From Neocallimastix lanati (nom. inval.) (taxonomy: Eukaryota; Neocallimastigomycota; Neocallimastigomycetes; Neocallimastigales; Neocallimastigaceae), in contig JACVTC010000004.1 of the NCBI GenBank assembly GCA_016946835.1, positions 712,001 to 776,000 of the forward strand: a stretch of DNA of 64,000 nucleotides, in the 5' to 3' direction. The notes below the pieces were generated by a model, which had not been told where the DNA came from, made no database searches, and saw only the letters and a program-made list of their open reading frames with translations. Both the position numbers and the translations under genes were made by a program. Shown here in pieces: positions 13,572-25,639 of this stretch. Each line of letters begins with the position of its first letter. Within the stretch, counting starts at the first letter, position 1.

Positions 13572-14437
13572 ATGGTAATTTTTTTTTTTTTTTTAAAAAT
13601 TAGTAAAGAATTTATTTATTGTATATGATAAGTGTATATAGTGTATTTATGTAATACAACATATATAGGAGTTTAAGAGTAAAAATGAAAGAATTATTCA
13701 AAAGGACAGAACAGATGAAATAAAATAAAATGAAAAATATTTATAAAAAAGCGCGTAGTATTTTTCATTTTTCAGTTGAAAGTTTTTCATTAAATAAAAT
13801 TAATAAAGTAATAAAAAATAAGTAATACAAAAAAGTTAATTAGGAATGTGGTGGCGTTCAGAAATATATAATAATAATAATAATAACAAGAAATTGAAAA
13901 AAAAAAAAAGTTTCAATGTGAAATGTAAATAAAGAAAAAAGTAAAAATATATTAAATAGAAAGATGATTTTTTTATCATAAATAATACAAATATGAAAAT
14001 GTATTATTATATTTTAAATATTTGTCGATGATAATTTATTTATATAATTAGAAGAAATAAATAAAATTTTGAATAATAGATCTAATAAAAATTAATATAT
14101 TATTCTATAAATAATGTATTATAATTATACGAAATAGGCCTCATCACCATACATGAGAAAGAAGAATGAAGCTTTTGCTAAGAACATTCACAAAAGAGGA
14201 AATGTTGAAACTTCTTTAGTAAGTATAAGGAAATTATATTTTATGGGTTATGGGTAATCAATTAATATGTGTTAATAATAATGTAATAATATTTTTTTAT
14301 AATTTATTAAACCTTAATATGATTCATATAAACAGAGAAAGAAGGAAAAACAATTCCCAGTTGGTCCAGCTGTTCTTGGTTTATTCCTTTTCATTGTTAT
14401 TGGTTCAGCTATCTTTGAACTTTTTGGAAAGAAGTAA
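13572..14437 (+). CDS. RAMP4/SERP1-like stress-associated ER membrane protein
   Basis: Three exons: 13572-13574 (ATG only), 14138-14218 and 14336-14437, giving 61 aa (human SERP1 is 66). Exon 2 starts ASSPYMRKKNEAFAKN, followed by a KNI-x-x-RGN motif typical of RAMP4. Exon 3 has the VGP motif and one C-terminal hydrophobic segment (PAVLGLFLFIVIGSAIFEL) that would be the tail anchor, ending FGKK. Adding the single Met from the ATG-only exon makes the N-terminus align residue for residue with mammalian RAMP4, which supports this start. Starting at the internal ATG of exon 2 would lose six residues. The family sits at the Sec61 translocon and stabilises membrane proteins during ER stress. Confidence is high for identity, moderate for the one-codon exon. 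Confidence 0.85.
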
Positions 14438-14894
14438 ATTAATTAAAAAAAAAAAGGATCTTGTTAGAGACAAGCTAAATAATCATAAAAATCAAAAAAT
14501 ATTAATGTATAAACCTTCAAATTTAATGTATTAAAAGTAATATTGATATAATCTATTAATCTATTATTTTTAATTCTTTGCAAATAAAAAAAAAATAAAT
14601 AAAAAAAATAATACAACTAGTATTTATATAAAAAGAAAAAAGAAAATACAAAAAAAAAAAAAAAAATACAAAAAAAAAAAAAGCGAATTCCTTATTGTAT
14701 TGAAATGCAATATACAAAAAAAAAAAAAAAAAAAAAAAAAAAAACGTAAAAACAAAAACAAAAACAAAAGCAGAAACGAAAACATAAAAAGCAAAAAACA
14801 AAAAATCAAATATCGATAATAAACAAATTAGAGAAAAAAAAAAATTAAGCATTAAATACAAATATTTATATATATATAAATAATTTATTTTATA

Positions 14895-14944
<50 letters not shown>

Positions 14945-15373
14945 TTTTATTAGAAAGGGTAAAATATTATTTTTTTAGTATCTAAAGAAAGAGTTAAAAT
15001 ATTTTAATCTTTTTATTTAGTAGTTTAAAAATGATGTATTAAAATAAAACAAGAAAACAAAACAAAACAAAACAATACAAAACAAAAAAAAAAAAAACAA
15101 AAAAAAAAAAAAAAACAAAAAAAAAAAAAAAAAAAAACTAGAAAAATAAAAACAAGAAAAGTAAAATAATAAAACATATTTATATTATTAAAAATTAATA
15201 ATTATTTTATTTTAATGCTATGAATGTTTATTTTGTGTGAATAAGTATAAATTATTTGATAAATATTTATATTTACTTTTATATTTTATGCGACCATTAT
15301 TAACTCTGGTCATTTAATTTGTATTTTTAATATTAGTTATTGTGAACATTTAAATTATTAATGACATGGTATT

Positions 15374-15428
<55 letters not shown>

Positions 15429-15540
15429 AAAGTTTTCTGTCTCATCAACTTCTTGTAATAATAATAGTTTTTAGATTTTTCTTAATTTTATTTTATTTTT
15501 TTTTTTGTTGTTGTTGAAATATTTATTAATTTTTCTTTTA
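14438..15540. other. intergenic, homopolymer-rich
   Basis: Contains A-rich runs with C interruptions (14587-14850 and 15046-15140), a ~50-base poly(T) near 14889-14938 and a (TA)n run at about 15380-15424. The open frames here are artefacts of homopolymers. Nothing coding is recognisable. Confidence 0.6.
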
Positions 15541-15917
15541 TTATTGGTGAGAAATCATTGAATATTCTTAATAGAAAAATTAGAGATGAAAATATTTAGT
15601 AATATAAAGATGTAATTGAATTCTATTGGTCAAATAATGGTAAACATCAAGGAATTAAAGGTACAAATTATAAAACAAATATATTGAAACTAGGAATTTT
15701 TAGTCTTGAATTTACTAGTTTAATTTAGGTTTTAAATGGATTTTAAGACTGGTTTCAAATACAACACATCTATTGCTATCATAAGTGATAGAGTTTTTGA
15801 CAATTGTTTGAAAGTCTGCCTATTCTGTGGAGAAGGTGAACAGTCGTTCATCCATTGAATATTCGAATATTCTTCTTTTTCATTATATAAATACGAATCT
15901 TTAGATTTCATCTATGA

Positions 15918-15950
<33 letters not shown>

Positions 15951-16490
15951 TTATATTTGGTGATAAAATAAGTACTCTTTCCTTATTACTAACATATTCT
16001 AATACTTTAGAATATGAAATTTTTATCAATAAATATATTTATATATTCCTTCTTGGTGGAATTTTAGTTTTAGATGAGCTACAATTCGATACTGGAGAAT
16101 GGAGATATTTAAATGAACAACTCTTTAATAGTTTACTAGAGTCTACAGTTCAGTATATTGTGAGATTTGCTTGTTATCTTGCTAAAACAATACCTATCAT
16201 TAGAAGCTCTCTGAAATTACTTTTTGATCGATTTGATAAGAAATCCTTCAGTACTAAGAGTGCCAACGTCCTTCCTATATGGCTTTGGAACAATACTATT
16301 AGTAGCCCTATTATATATAATTTCAGACACATGTACAAACAGTCTAGTCCTGTTCAGAGAATCTATAGAGAAAAATTCTCTTATTGATAGACTTTCTGTA
16401 TTTTCAGGGGAGAGTTTAGTGGACACTATTCTATCTATTTTAAAGATGTTACTTCTTTGCTTTATTATATATTTTAGATCTAAATGGTGA
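15541..16490 (+). pseudogene. decayed LINE (non-LTR retrotransposon) 3' portion
   Basis: A run of frame-broken sequence reads like the end of a non-LTR retrotransposon ORF2. It starts with YWSNNGKHQGIKGTNY (matching the order of features in the relic at 21040-22735), then KVCLFCGEGEQSFIH (about 15812-15856), a Cys-Cys-His zinc-knuckle-like motif found after the reverse transcriptase in LINEs. After a poly(T) insertion comes YIFLLGGILVLDE, with a Trp-containing block that aligns with the same segment of the second relic. Several stops and frameshifts make it non-functional. Open frames of 157 and 88 codons inside it are remnants, not genes. Confidence 0.6.
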
Positions 16491-16894
16491 TAATGTTACT
16501 ATATATTGAATATATAATATCGATTTTTTTTTTTTATTTAACTTTTGAACTTATTTTTTTTTTCTTTACTTCATTAATTAATTAAAAATTTTAAAATTTT
16601 AATTATTTTTTATTTTACTTAATCTTTTATATACATTTTATTTTTATCTTTAATATATAAAATGTATTTTTTTTTAAATGCAATACATAAAATCATAAAT
16701 ATCTATATATAAAGTACTGGAAGTATATTCTCTTCTTAGTTTAAAAAATTTTTCTTCTTCGGTACTTCTTTAAGAAAAACTAAACTTTCTCTTAGTAATA
16801 AGTGATGATGATTTGATGATGAATATATGAAATATTTTATTTTATTTTATTTTATTTTATTTTATTTTTTTTTTTAAATTCTAGAGAGATATAA

Positions 16895-17080
16895 ATTTAT
16901 ATGAATATTTTATTTTCACTGATAGCAATTAAAGCAATATCATCTGTGAATAAACCTATATAACATTTTTTTTTTATTTTTCAATACTGAAATCATATTT
17001 ATCACAATCGCTTAAAACACCTTCGATAAATTAAATTAATGAGTGAAAGAAGATAACTTTTAACGAACTTTATAATAAAT
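16895..17080 (-). pseudogene. LINE reverse transcriptase fragment with F-x-D-D motif
   Basis: On the minus strand, pieces in neighbouring frames read FNLSKVF, GVLSDCDKYDFSIEK and then IGLFTDDIALIAISENK. This is the order seen in LINE reverse transcriptases: the LF-x-L-F-I-N-D-L region followed by the catalytic [FY]-x-DD box. A frameshift and a poly(T/A) interruption separate the last two. It is oriented opposite to the relic at 15541-16490, so these are at least two insertions, or one rearranged element. Confidence 0.6.
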
Positions 17081-17619
17081 ATTAAATTCATCCGAAAGCA
17101 TGCCAAGAGAAAAAAAAAATGTACCAACTTTGGAAGATGAATATATAAGTTTAGAAAGGAATTTACAGTTTTATAATGAATCCCTGAGAGGAAATAGTTT
17201 TATTAAAATATTAAAGATTTGAAATGAGTCATAAATTTTATGGATATACATGAAATGTTACTAAAGTAAATTTATTATTAAATTTCTCTGATAGATATGT
17301 AAAGACTGATAAATTCTTCGTGATTGATAATTGCGAAAACCAAGTTATTTAGGTATAATAAAATAATTTTCAGATATATACTTAGAAATTCTATCAATAA
17401 TTATCTTAGAAATAATCTTATAGCATTTATTATATTTATGAGTGAGATATCATTTTAATTATTACAATTTAAAAGGTCACTTTTTTTTATTTTTATTTTT
17501 ATTTTTATTTTGTGGGGGAATGGAAATAATAGAAACAATTATTCTGTTCTTAGGAAAAGATCCATTCCAAATTTTATTAAATAAAGATTCGAGAATCACA
17601 ATAATTATTGCAATTTGAA

Positions 17620-17622
17620 AGA

Positions 17623-17665
<43 letters not shown>
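17620..17665. repeat. poly(T) tract
   Basis: About 40 uninterrupted T residues in a non-coding region between mobile-element remnants and the (AAT)n array. The adjoining 17100-17600 segment has normal-looking complexity but no frame I recognise. Confidence 0.8.
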
Positions 17666-17668
<3 letters not shown>

Positions 17669-17819
17669 GAATGAAAACAATAACAGCAGAAATTGAAAAA
17701 ATGTATTTAATAAATTAAAGTATAATACGGTTGTCGTATGTGCATAACATTATTTCTTAAGTAATAGAAAAAATAGAAATATATATATTAAATAAAATTA
17801 TTTTATAAAAATCACATAT

Positions 17820-18206
<387 letters not shown>

Positions 18207-18410
18207 TAAAATAAAATTTACTTTTCATTTTATAATTATTATTAAGTAAAATAATTAATATAAATATTTATATATATATTTAAACCAATATAAATTTTTT
18301 TTTTAATATCTCTCCATGTAAATATATATATATTTGTATTAATAATTATGAAGAAATAGGATTATTTTATTTCAGAAAATCAATAATTATTACATATAAA
18401 CTTTAGATCT

Positions 18411-19225
18411 GGTGAATTAAAATTTGTGCAATAGTTTTAATCAACATCGGTAATTCAGGAAGATTGTATAAACTCGGTAATTATATTTTACTTCATTATA
18501 GTATAAATTATCTTTTTTTAAATTCTAATATTCTTTTATAGTGCTAAATACCACATTTTATATTTATTTGATAAATATATATATATATATATATATTTTT
18601 TCGCTGCGTTGGATATGCCTTTTTTCTAAATCACAATGGTAAATTTTTTTTTTTTGAGCAATTATAGTATTATTGCTATATTTATTAGTTTTTTTTATTT
18701 TATTTCTTCAAATAACATCTCATATGTAGCTTGTGCTTTATTTTTTAATATCGAAAAAGAAGGAGCATAAAAACTTTTTAAATATTAAATATAAGTTCTA
18801 ATAATGAACACTTGATAACTAAATTAAGGTGCAATATAAAAAATATTATTTGTAAATATATCTTTACTATATTTCATAAATAATTTTGATTGGAATTGGA
18901 AGATTATTAAATTGAAATTTTTTAATATCATTAAAATTCTAATTTCCTTATGCTTTATAATATTTTGATTCATTAGGAATTTCATCAAACTTTGTTATAT
19001 CAGAAGGTAGTTTTTATATATATTTTTTGTTATTTGGGATTTAATTGCATTATATTCAGGATATATAAATACCATTTCTTGTGAAACTTCATCAAATATA
19101 CGTTTAGGTTTTATACCCATACCCAAAGGAATTAAATTTTTTCTAATTTCAATTTTAATTTTATGCTTTGCAATTGATAAAGATGAATCAAATTCTTTTT
19201 CAAGATGATTATGTAAACTTTTCAT
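18411..19225 (-). pseudogene. broken Mutator-like (MULE) DNA transposase
   Basis: Read on the minus strand from 19225, the phrases come in the order expected of a MULE transposase. First is HNHLEKEFDSS with KIKIEIRKN (the His-x-His N-terminal region), then PEYNAIKSQITKNIYK and, after a frameshift, PSDITKFDEIPNESKYYK. Further down are APSFSILKNKAQATYEMLFE (about 18770-18710) and HCDLEK / GISNAAK (about 18640-18605), which would be the second catalytic Asp region. Multiple stops, frameshifts and AT-rich insertions show it is dead. Only the first 76 codons remain open. Assignment rests on the order of motifs recalled from the family. Confidence 0.6.
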
Positions 19226-19310
19226 ATTTTAAAATTTTATTCTTATAGTTTAAAATAATGAAAATTTTACATTAATTTAAAGTTATACATTCAGTACATC
19301 TATAAAATTT

Positions 19311-19313
<3 letters not shown>

Positions 19314-19403
<90 letters not shown>
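19314..19403. repeat. 90-base poly(T) tract
   Basis: Ninety consecutive T residues, the longest homopolymer in the window. It lies just beyond the 5' (N-terminal) side of the MULE relic. It could be a mutated poly(A) tail of a minus-strand insertion or a replication-slippage product. Confidence 0.9.
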
Positions 19404-19406
<3 letters not shown>

Positions 19407-19645
19407 TGAAAAATAAAATTTATAGATTTTATTAACAATAATTTATTCTTTCTATATTTTCTTTCATTTATAATAAATTATTTTAATCAAATATTTATAT
19501 GAATATATTTAATTATATTATATGGTTTAAATTCTTTTAAGCAAATATTTTATTTTATGATTTTTTTTTAAAAAAATTTTTTTTTTCTCTTTATTAGTTA
19601 TTAATAATAAGTTATTTGTTATTTAATTATTATTATTATTATTAC

Positions 19646-19694
<49 letters not shown>

Positions 19695-20662
19695 TTTATT
19701 TTTTTTTTAATTTAAAGCGTTTTTGAGAAAATATATATTAAAATCTTATTTAATAATTATTTATTATATATATTTAATTATTTTTTGTTTATTATTTAGT
19801 TTATTATTTTTATTATTAAAATTTAATCATTTATTATAAATCTATTAATATTAATTATTCAGTCTTTTTTTGATACAAAGCAATTAAGCAAATATTTAAA
19901 CCATTTTTAGAATATATTAATTAAATTATCATATTAATTTAATTATATTTAGTTGAAAAAATGATAATTAATAATAAAAAAAATAAAAAAAAAAAAAAAA
20001 AAATGAAGATAGAAATGTGATATATTAATAATAATAATAATAATAAAAAAAAGTAAGAAAATATTGAATATGAAATAAAAACATAATAATATTACAGAAG
20101 ATTTCATATTCAATAATTTTAAATATGTTTATTTAAATTTCCTTTATTTATAATTAATACTAAGTAACTTCTTGAAATGAACATAATTTAATTTACTGTA
20201 ATTTTCTTTTATTAGGTTATTGTCAAAAAACCAAGTCTAAATATTCTGAAGTTTAATAAATTTATTATAAGTGATTTTTTCTGATGTTACTGAAAATTAT
20301 CAATAGTAATTAAAAATAATTTTTGAAAAATAATTAAAATTTTAATCATTTTGAATTTTTATCCTTAATAATGTATAATTATATAAATATATTTATGAAT
20401 TTTATTATTATTAATTTTTTTTAATAAATTGTAATTATAATATTTAATTTAATAATGATATTATAATATCTGTTGCTTTCTACTCTTTTCATTAATGCTA
20501 TACTTTATTTTTTTTTTTTTTTTTTAACTCGATATTCAATGTTAATCAATTCATAAATTTACTAATGGCTTATTTTTTATTATAAAAGTTGTATATAAAG
20601 GTGTACAATTTGTTTTATTATTTATTATATTAATCATTTTATACTTTTTATACTAAAATATG
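19404..20662. other. intergenic, no gene seen
   Basis: AT-rich, with an (ATT)n run near 19626-19693. No recognisable coding segment before the LINE 3' end at 20663. Confidence 0.55.
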
Positions 20663-21020
20663 GAGCGACAACACTGAAAATACAGAAAGACAATTCAGCA
20701 GGGCATATACCTCTGAATGAGAAGACCATAATTTCTTTCAGATCATCAATTCAAACCCTAATCCGGAATAATAATTCCTTTTAATAGAAATTATAATCTG
20801 GAGGTAAGGTTTGCTGTATATAAATTTTTTTAGGAATTTATTTATACACTTATTTCGAATATTACTTTTATTTCACATTACTATTTAAGATATTATTATT
20901 ACGTTCAGTTTGGACAAATAATATATTATTTTTTTTTATTAATTTTGTGTTTTTTTTAAAAAATATTTATATAATTAATAAATGAATAAGTATATAAAGT
21001 TAAAGTTGGAAATAATTGCT
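20663..21020 (+). mobile_element. LINE 3' end, copy 1 (C-terminus plus 3' UTR)
   Basis: Begins with a coding-like tail (SDNTENTERQFSRA, one internal stop, EDHNFFQIINSNPNPE, stop). It continues through an AT-rich 3' UTR with recognisable blocks (AATCTGGAGGTAAGGTT, GGACAAATAAT, AAGTTAAAGTT). The same tail and UTR recur at 22367-22735 in the same orientation. This is the 3' remnant of one element, immediately followed by the truncated second copy. Confidence 0.7.
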
Positions 21021-21039
21021 TGCACCGTTTTCAAAAAGA

Positions 21040-22735
21040 TTTATAATTGAAACCGTTCATACAAAGAATGAATAATAAAGTTAGAAATGCATTTTATTCC
21101 ATTAAAGGATTTCCAAAGAATCCTCATATTTCTATCCCTCATAAACGAATGTTATTCTCTGCTATAGTAATTGAACAAGTTTCGTATTATACACCTCTAC
21201 TTAGATAAAAAAAAGAAAGTACGAGAACTACACAGATACTAGTTAATACAGAATTATATTGGATTAAAGGATTTTACAATAAGAATAACTTTATCTCTCT
21301 TTATTGTGTTTCTGAAGAACTTAGCATTCCTCCTCTATCGCATATTTCGCCTGAATGGAATGGAAAAACTCGATTTACATTATCTCTGTTTTTCTTAAAG
21401 ATAGATCACGTTGTAGACGTTATGCATAGGATAAAGAAAGTAAAATTTTGGCAGACAAATATGATAAATTTTCATCAAAAAAAAAAAAAAAAAAAAAAAA
21501 AAAACAACTGTAAACTTTTACTGGGATAGAAATATAGCAGGAAAATCAATCAAGGCTAAGGATTATGAAAAAAATGAATTTAAGAAAACAAGAGAATACT
21601 TAAAGTTCAACTTTAAGCATCTTGAATATAGCATTGGTTTCCGATGGGTACTTTTTGCTAGATATGGATATGAATTTATTCGATATTCGTATTGACAAAG
21701 CTGCCAATATGATTGAAGACGACTCTCCAGAACACTGTTGTTATTACAGAGAAAATAGTAATCTCCTTTGGAAAATTGATTTTCTAAATGCTATATTTTC
21801 CATAAATTTCAAATGAAATATTTTATGTATATTGAAAATCTTTATGAAAAAAATTTTTTGTAATTACCAAATTTTGTCCAACATCAAATAGAAATGTAAA
21901 CATTGTTGTCACAGATAATTAATAATGTAGAATCAAGTACTGATTTTGATAATAGTAACAAAGTATATAATATTAATAATAATAATAATTGCAATAATGT
22001 TGTTGGTAATAATAATAGCATTGATAGTGAAAATATTAATGTTAACATTAGTGATTTTGAAAATAATAGTATCGTTACTAATAATGTAGTGAATAGGTTA
22101 ATTGGTGAAAATTGTGTTAATATTAGTAATTTTTGGAATAATGAGTGTATAAATATATATGTAATGTAGTACCAAGTATATAAGTTTCTTTTTTGTGGAA
22201 GAGATATAGACATTATAGATTTGGATTATAAAAAAGAATGGGATGTTTTATTTGATAACCATACCATTTCAAAGACTCCATTCTTGGTGCGATCTACGGC
22301 TCTCTTTACAGAAATAATATTCGACAAGGATTGCTACTCTGATGGTATAAGCCCAGTATAACCAGGAGTGTCAACGCTGAAAATGTAGTAAGTCAGGTCA
22401 GAAAGGCCAACGCTTCTGAAGGAGAAGATCATAATTTCTTTCAGATTGCCAATTCAAATCCTAATCCGGAATAAGAATTCCCTTTAAACAGAAATCTTAT
22501 AATCTGGAGGTAAGGTTCATTGAATATGAAAAAATTTCCGAATTTATTTAAATATAATTTAATTCGAATAATACTTTTATTTCGTATTACTATTTGAAAA
22601 AAATTATTATGTTCAAATTGGACAAATAATATTTATTTTTATTTTATTAATTTTGTGTGTCTTTTTAAAAAAAAAAAAATTCATATAATTAATAAACGAA
22701 TAAATAAATAAAGTTAAAGTTCGCAATAATTGGGA
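21040..22735 (+). mobile_element. 5'-truncated, decayed LINE, copy 2
   Basis: From about 21070 the plus strand reads NKVRNAFYSIKGFPKNPHIS and IPHKRMLFSAIVIEQVSYY, then ELYWIKGF and EELSIPPLSHISPEWN. This is the thumb region that follows the reverse transcriptase core of LINEs. After a poly(A) insertion come FYWDRNIAGKSIKAKDYEK and a Cys-rich remnant (HCCYYRENSNLLWK), an Asn-rich stretch (about 21903-22100) and YKFLFCGRDIDIIDLDYKKE. The protein tail SVNAENVVSQVRKANASEGE ... NSNPNPE-stop starts at 22367. The 3' UTR matches copy 1. Stops and frameshifts are frequent. The open frames at 21622 and 21903 are pieces of this relic. Confidence 0.68.
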
Positions 22736-23087
22736 CAATAAAATAGAAAAAAAAATCATTAGGACTAAAATTACCTTAATAAATATTTAATAAATGTACA
22801 ATTCTTCTTAATAAATCGTATTATAATTAACGATTTTTATATTTATATAATAATAATAATAATAATTAATATTTCATACAGAGAAATAGTTAAAAAAGAA
22901 AAAACAAAAAGAATTTTTTTTAAATTAGTTGTCAATTAAATATAAATTTAATTATATAAACTTTTCAAAACTTTTTCAAATAATTAAAAAATAAATTTTT
23001 AAATAATAGCCAATAATTATAAAATTTAATATATTAAATAATAGCCAATAACTATAAAATTTAATATATATTAAAATTTACATATTC

Positions 23088-23137
<50 letters not shown>

Positions 23138-23216
23138 CAAAATTCTTTCAATATAAATTAAAAAATAAAATAGAATAATTCATTATATGAGTATGTAAAT
23201 AACAAAAACTGTTAAA

Positions 23217-23247
<31 letters not shown>

Positions 23248-23331
23248 TTAATAATAATAATAATAAAACATTTTCATTATATAACGAAAAATTAAGATAA
23301 GAAAAAAAATAAAATAATTGAATTTTTCGAC
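22736..23331. other. upstream region of the ankyrin gene
   Basis: AT-rich. Contains a duplicated 30-base phrase (AATAATAGCCAATAAYTATA at about 23001 and 23038), a poly(T) at 23091-23130 and an (AAT)n run at 23221-23266. No gene seen. Confidence 0.6.
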
Positions 23332-24402
23332 ATGTTTTCTTTTGGAATATTTAATAAATTTAATAATAATGATAATGACCAACTTTTAAACGCAATAGAA
23401 TATCACGATGTGGAAAAAGTTAGAACAATTATTGAAAAAGCAAACAAAACAGATAAGCTGTTAGAATTGAATAAAAAAGATGACAAAGGGAGAGATCCTT
23501 TTATTTTGGCATGTATGAAAAACGTTGAAACTGCAAAATTATTATTAGGATATGCAGAAAGCAAAAATATTATTTTGGATTTAAATGGAAAGAGTAATTT
23601 TGGAGATTATCCATTAATTTGGGCTTGTATTAAAAACAGTACTGAAATGGTAGATTTGTTAATGGAATATGCAAATAGACATCATATAACATTAATTTTA
23701 AATGATAAAAGTGAACTTGGAGATTATCCTCTATTTTGGGCATGTAATAAAGATAATGTTGAAATTGCTCAAAAATTGATGAACTACGCTAATAATAATC
23801 AATTGTTATTAAGCATGAATGAAACCAGTGAATTGGGTGATAATCCACTTTTATGGGCTTGCCGTAAAAATAATATTGAAATGGCCAAATTATTAATGAG
23901 GTATGCCGATGAACATCAACTTTTGTTAAATTTAAATGAAAAAAATAAAGATGGATTTTTCACTCTTCTAGAGGCTACATATAATAACAGTTTTGAAATG
24001 GTTCAACTCTTATTGAATTATTCTGATAATAATCACATAGTGTTAAATTTAAATGAAAAAAATAAAGATGGAATATATCCAATACTAGAAGCTGCATATA
24101 ATAAAAATATTGTGATTTCTGAATTATTAATGGATTACGCAAATAAAAACAATTTTGTTTTAAATTTAAATGAAAAAGATAACTGGGGAAACTATCCTCT
24201 AGCGTTGGTTATTAAAGATAATAATATTGAAATGGCAAAATTATTATTTAAATATGCACAAAAAAATAATATAGTTATTAAATTGAATCAATATGATATA
24301 AAAAATATCAATGAAATAAAGAAAGAAATTAAAGATTTATTTATAAATTATGAAAAGTCAATATATAAATATTATGGTGACAATCAGTTTTCCACATTAT
24401 AA
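23332..24402 (+). CDS. ankyrin-repeat protein
   Basis: Intronless, 356 aa, start MFSFGIFNKF. After a 30-residue N-terminus come about seven repeats of 37-38 residues with a clear consensus: (L/V)NLNEK-x-x-x-G-x-YPLL-x-A-x-x-NNIEM-x-KLLM-x-YA-x-x-N. These are ankyrin-type helix pairs (PLLWAC..., ...AKLLM.YA), slightly longer than the usual 33 residues. The last repeats degrade into a charged tail ending QFSTL. There is no signal peptide or membrane segment. Ankyrin repeats serve as protein-binding surfaces, and the sequence shows no catalytic domain. Repeats 5 and 6 share the identical phrase LNLNEKNKDG, suggesting recent internal duplication. No function can be assigned. Confidence 0.92.
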   Translation: MFSFGIFNKFNNNDNDQLLNAIEYHDVEKVRTIIEKANKTDKLLELNKKDDKGRDPFILACMKNVETAKLLLGYAESKNIILDLNGKSNFGDYPLIWACIKNSTEMVDLLMEYANRHHITLILNDKSELGDYPLFWACNKDNVEIAQKLMNYANNNQLLLSMNETSELGDNPLLWACRKNNIEMAKLLMRYADEHQLLLNLNEKNKDGFFTLLEATYNNSFEMVQLLLNYSDNNHIVLNLNEKNKDGIYPILEAAYNKNIVISELLMDYANKNNFVLNLNEKDNWGNYPLALVIKDNNIEMAKLLFKYAQKNNIVIKLNQYDIKNINEIKKEIKDLFINYEKSIYKYYGDNQFSTL

Positions 24403-24876
24403 TTCCACCTTGATATATTTATAAATATAATTTTTAAAGTATTTTTTAATAATGATATAAATAAAATAATTTAATTAACATACATATATTGTTTTATAAT
24501 TTTTATTTTATTTCATTTCACTGCAACTTAATCTTCTTTACTATCAATTTTATATTATATTATATCATTTTATTTTTTTACATATATATATATATAAGCA
24601 TTTCATATTTTTGTCTTTATTGTTTTATTTTTATTTTATTTTATTATTTTTTATATATTTATATTTATTTTTTATTATTAATTTTTTTATTGCTAATTAA
24701 TTTCAATATGAAAATATATATTCATATTAAACAAACAGAAGCCATTACAAATATTTATTACAGATGAAAAAAAAAGACAATAATAATCAATTGAGTGCTT
24801 TATGCTATTTATGATTAGTAGTTTTTGCACAATAATCAATATATAAATAATTAGATTTGAGGTAGAAACTTTACAT

Positions 24877-24915
<39 letters not shown>

Positions 24916-25525
24916 TTTTAATCTAATACATAGGTTTTTTTTATATTTTTAATCTAATACAATTTTTATTTTAAACTAATTTATACAATTGAAATTTAAT
25001 AAAATTATATTCCTTATATTCCTAGTTTAAAAAAATCTTTAATATTGAACCATATATTTTAATAATTATATATAATAAATTAATGATAATATCATAAATA
25101 TATTTTAAATATATTATTAGAATAATTAATATTATTTTTTAGTTTTTTTTTTTTTTTTAATTATTACTATTATTAAATATTTTAAAATATAATTATAAAT
25201 ATTATTATTATTATTATTGTATTATTATTTTAATTACTGTTATATATATATATATATATTAATTTCAAAATTACTTTAAAACTTTTTATTATTATATATT
25301 ATAAAGGAACTTTAAAAAAAAAAAAAAAAAAAAAGAAAAGTAGTAATTAAAATAATAATAAGGAAAATACAAAAATAAAAGATTTTTAAAAAAGGTTAAA
25401 TAAAAAAATAATACAATAAAACATATATAAAAATATATATATTTTTATATTTAAGTTATCAAATAAAAAATTTTTATTTCCAACTTTTCATAGACATTTT
25501 TTATATATATACAAATATATATATA

Positions 25526-25618
25526 TATAAAAATTACATATTCAGTAGAAGAGTTAATAAATATATATATATATAAAAATTACATATTCAGTAGAAGAGT
25601 TAATAAATATATATATAT
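25526..25618. repeat. 46-bp tandem duplication
   Basis: The phrase ATTACATATTCAGTAGAAG with its TATA-rich flanks occurs twice back to back, about 46 bp apart, without visible differences. Confidence 0.85.
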
Positions 25619-25639
25619 ATATATATAATTAAGTTATAC

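Noticed and set aside
14556-14861. Phe-rich open frames on the minus strand downstream of the RAMP4-like gene
   Set aside because: Shadow of A-rich homopolymer sequence with no conserved residues.
16217-16490. Three overlapping open frames on both strands as real small genes
   Set aside because: They lie inside the decayed LINE remnant and disagree in frame with the conserved phrases only by frameshift.
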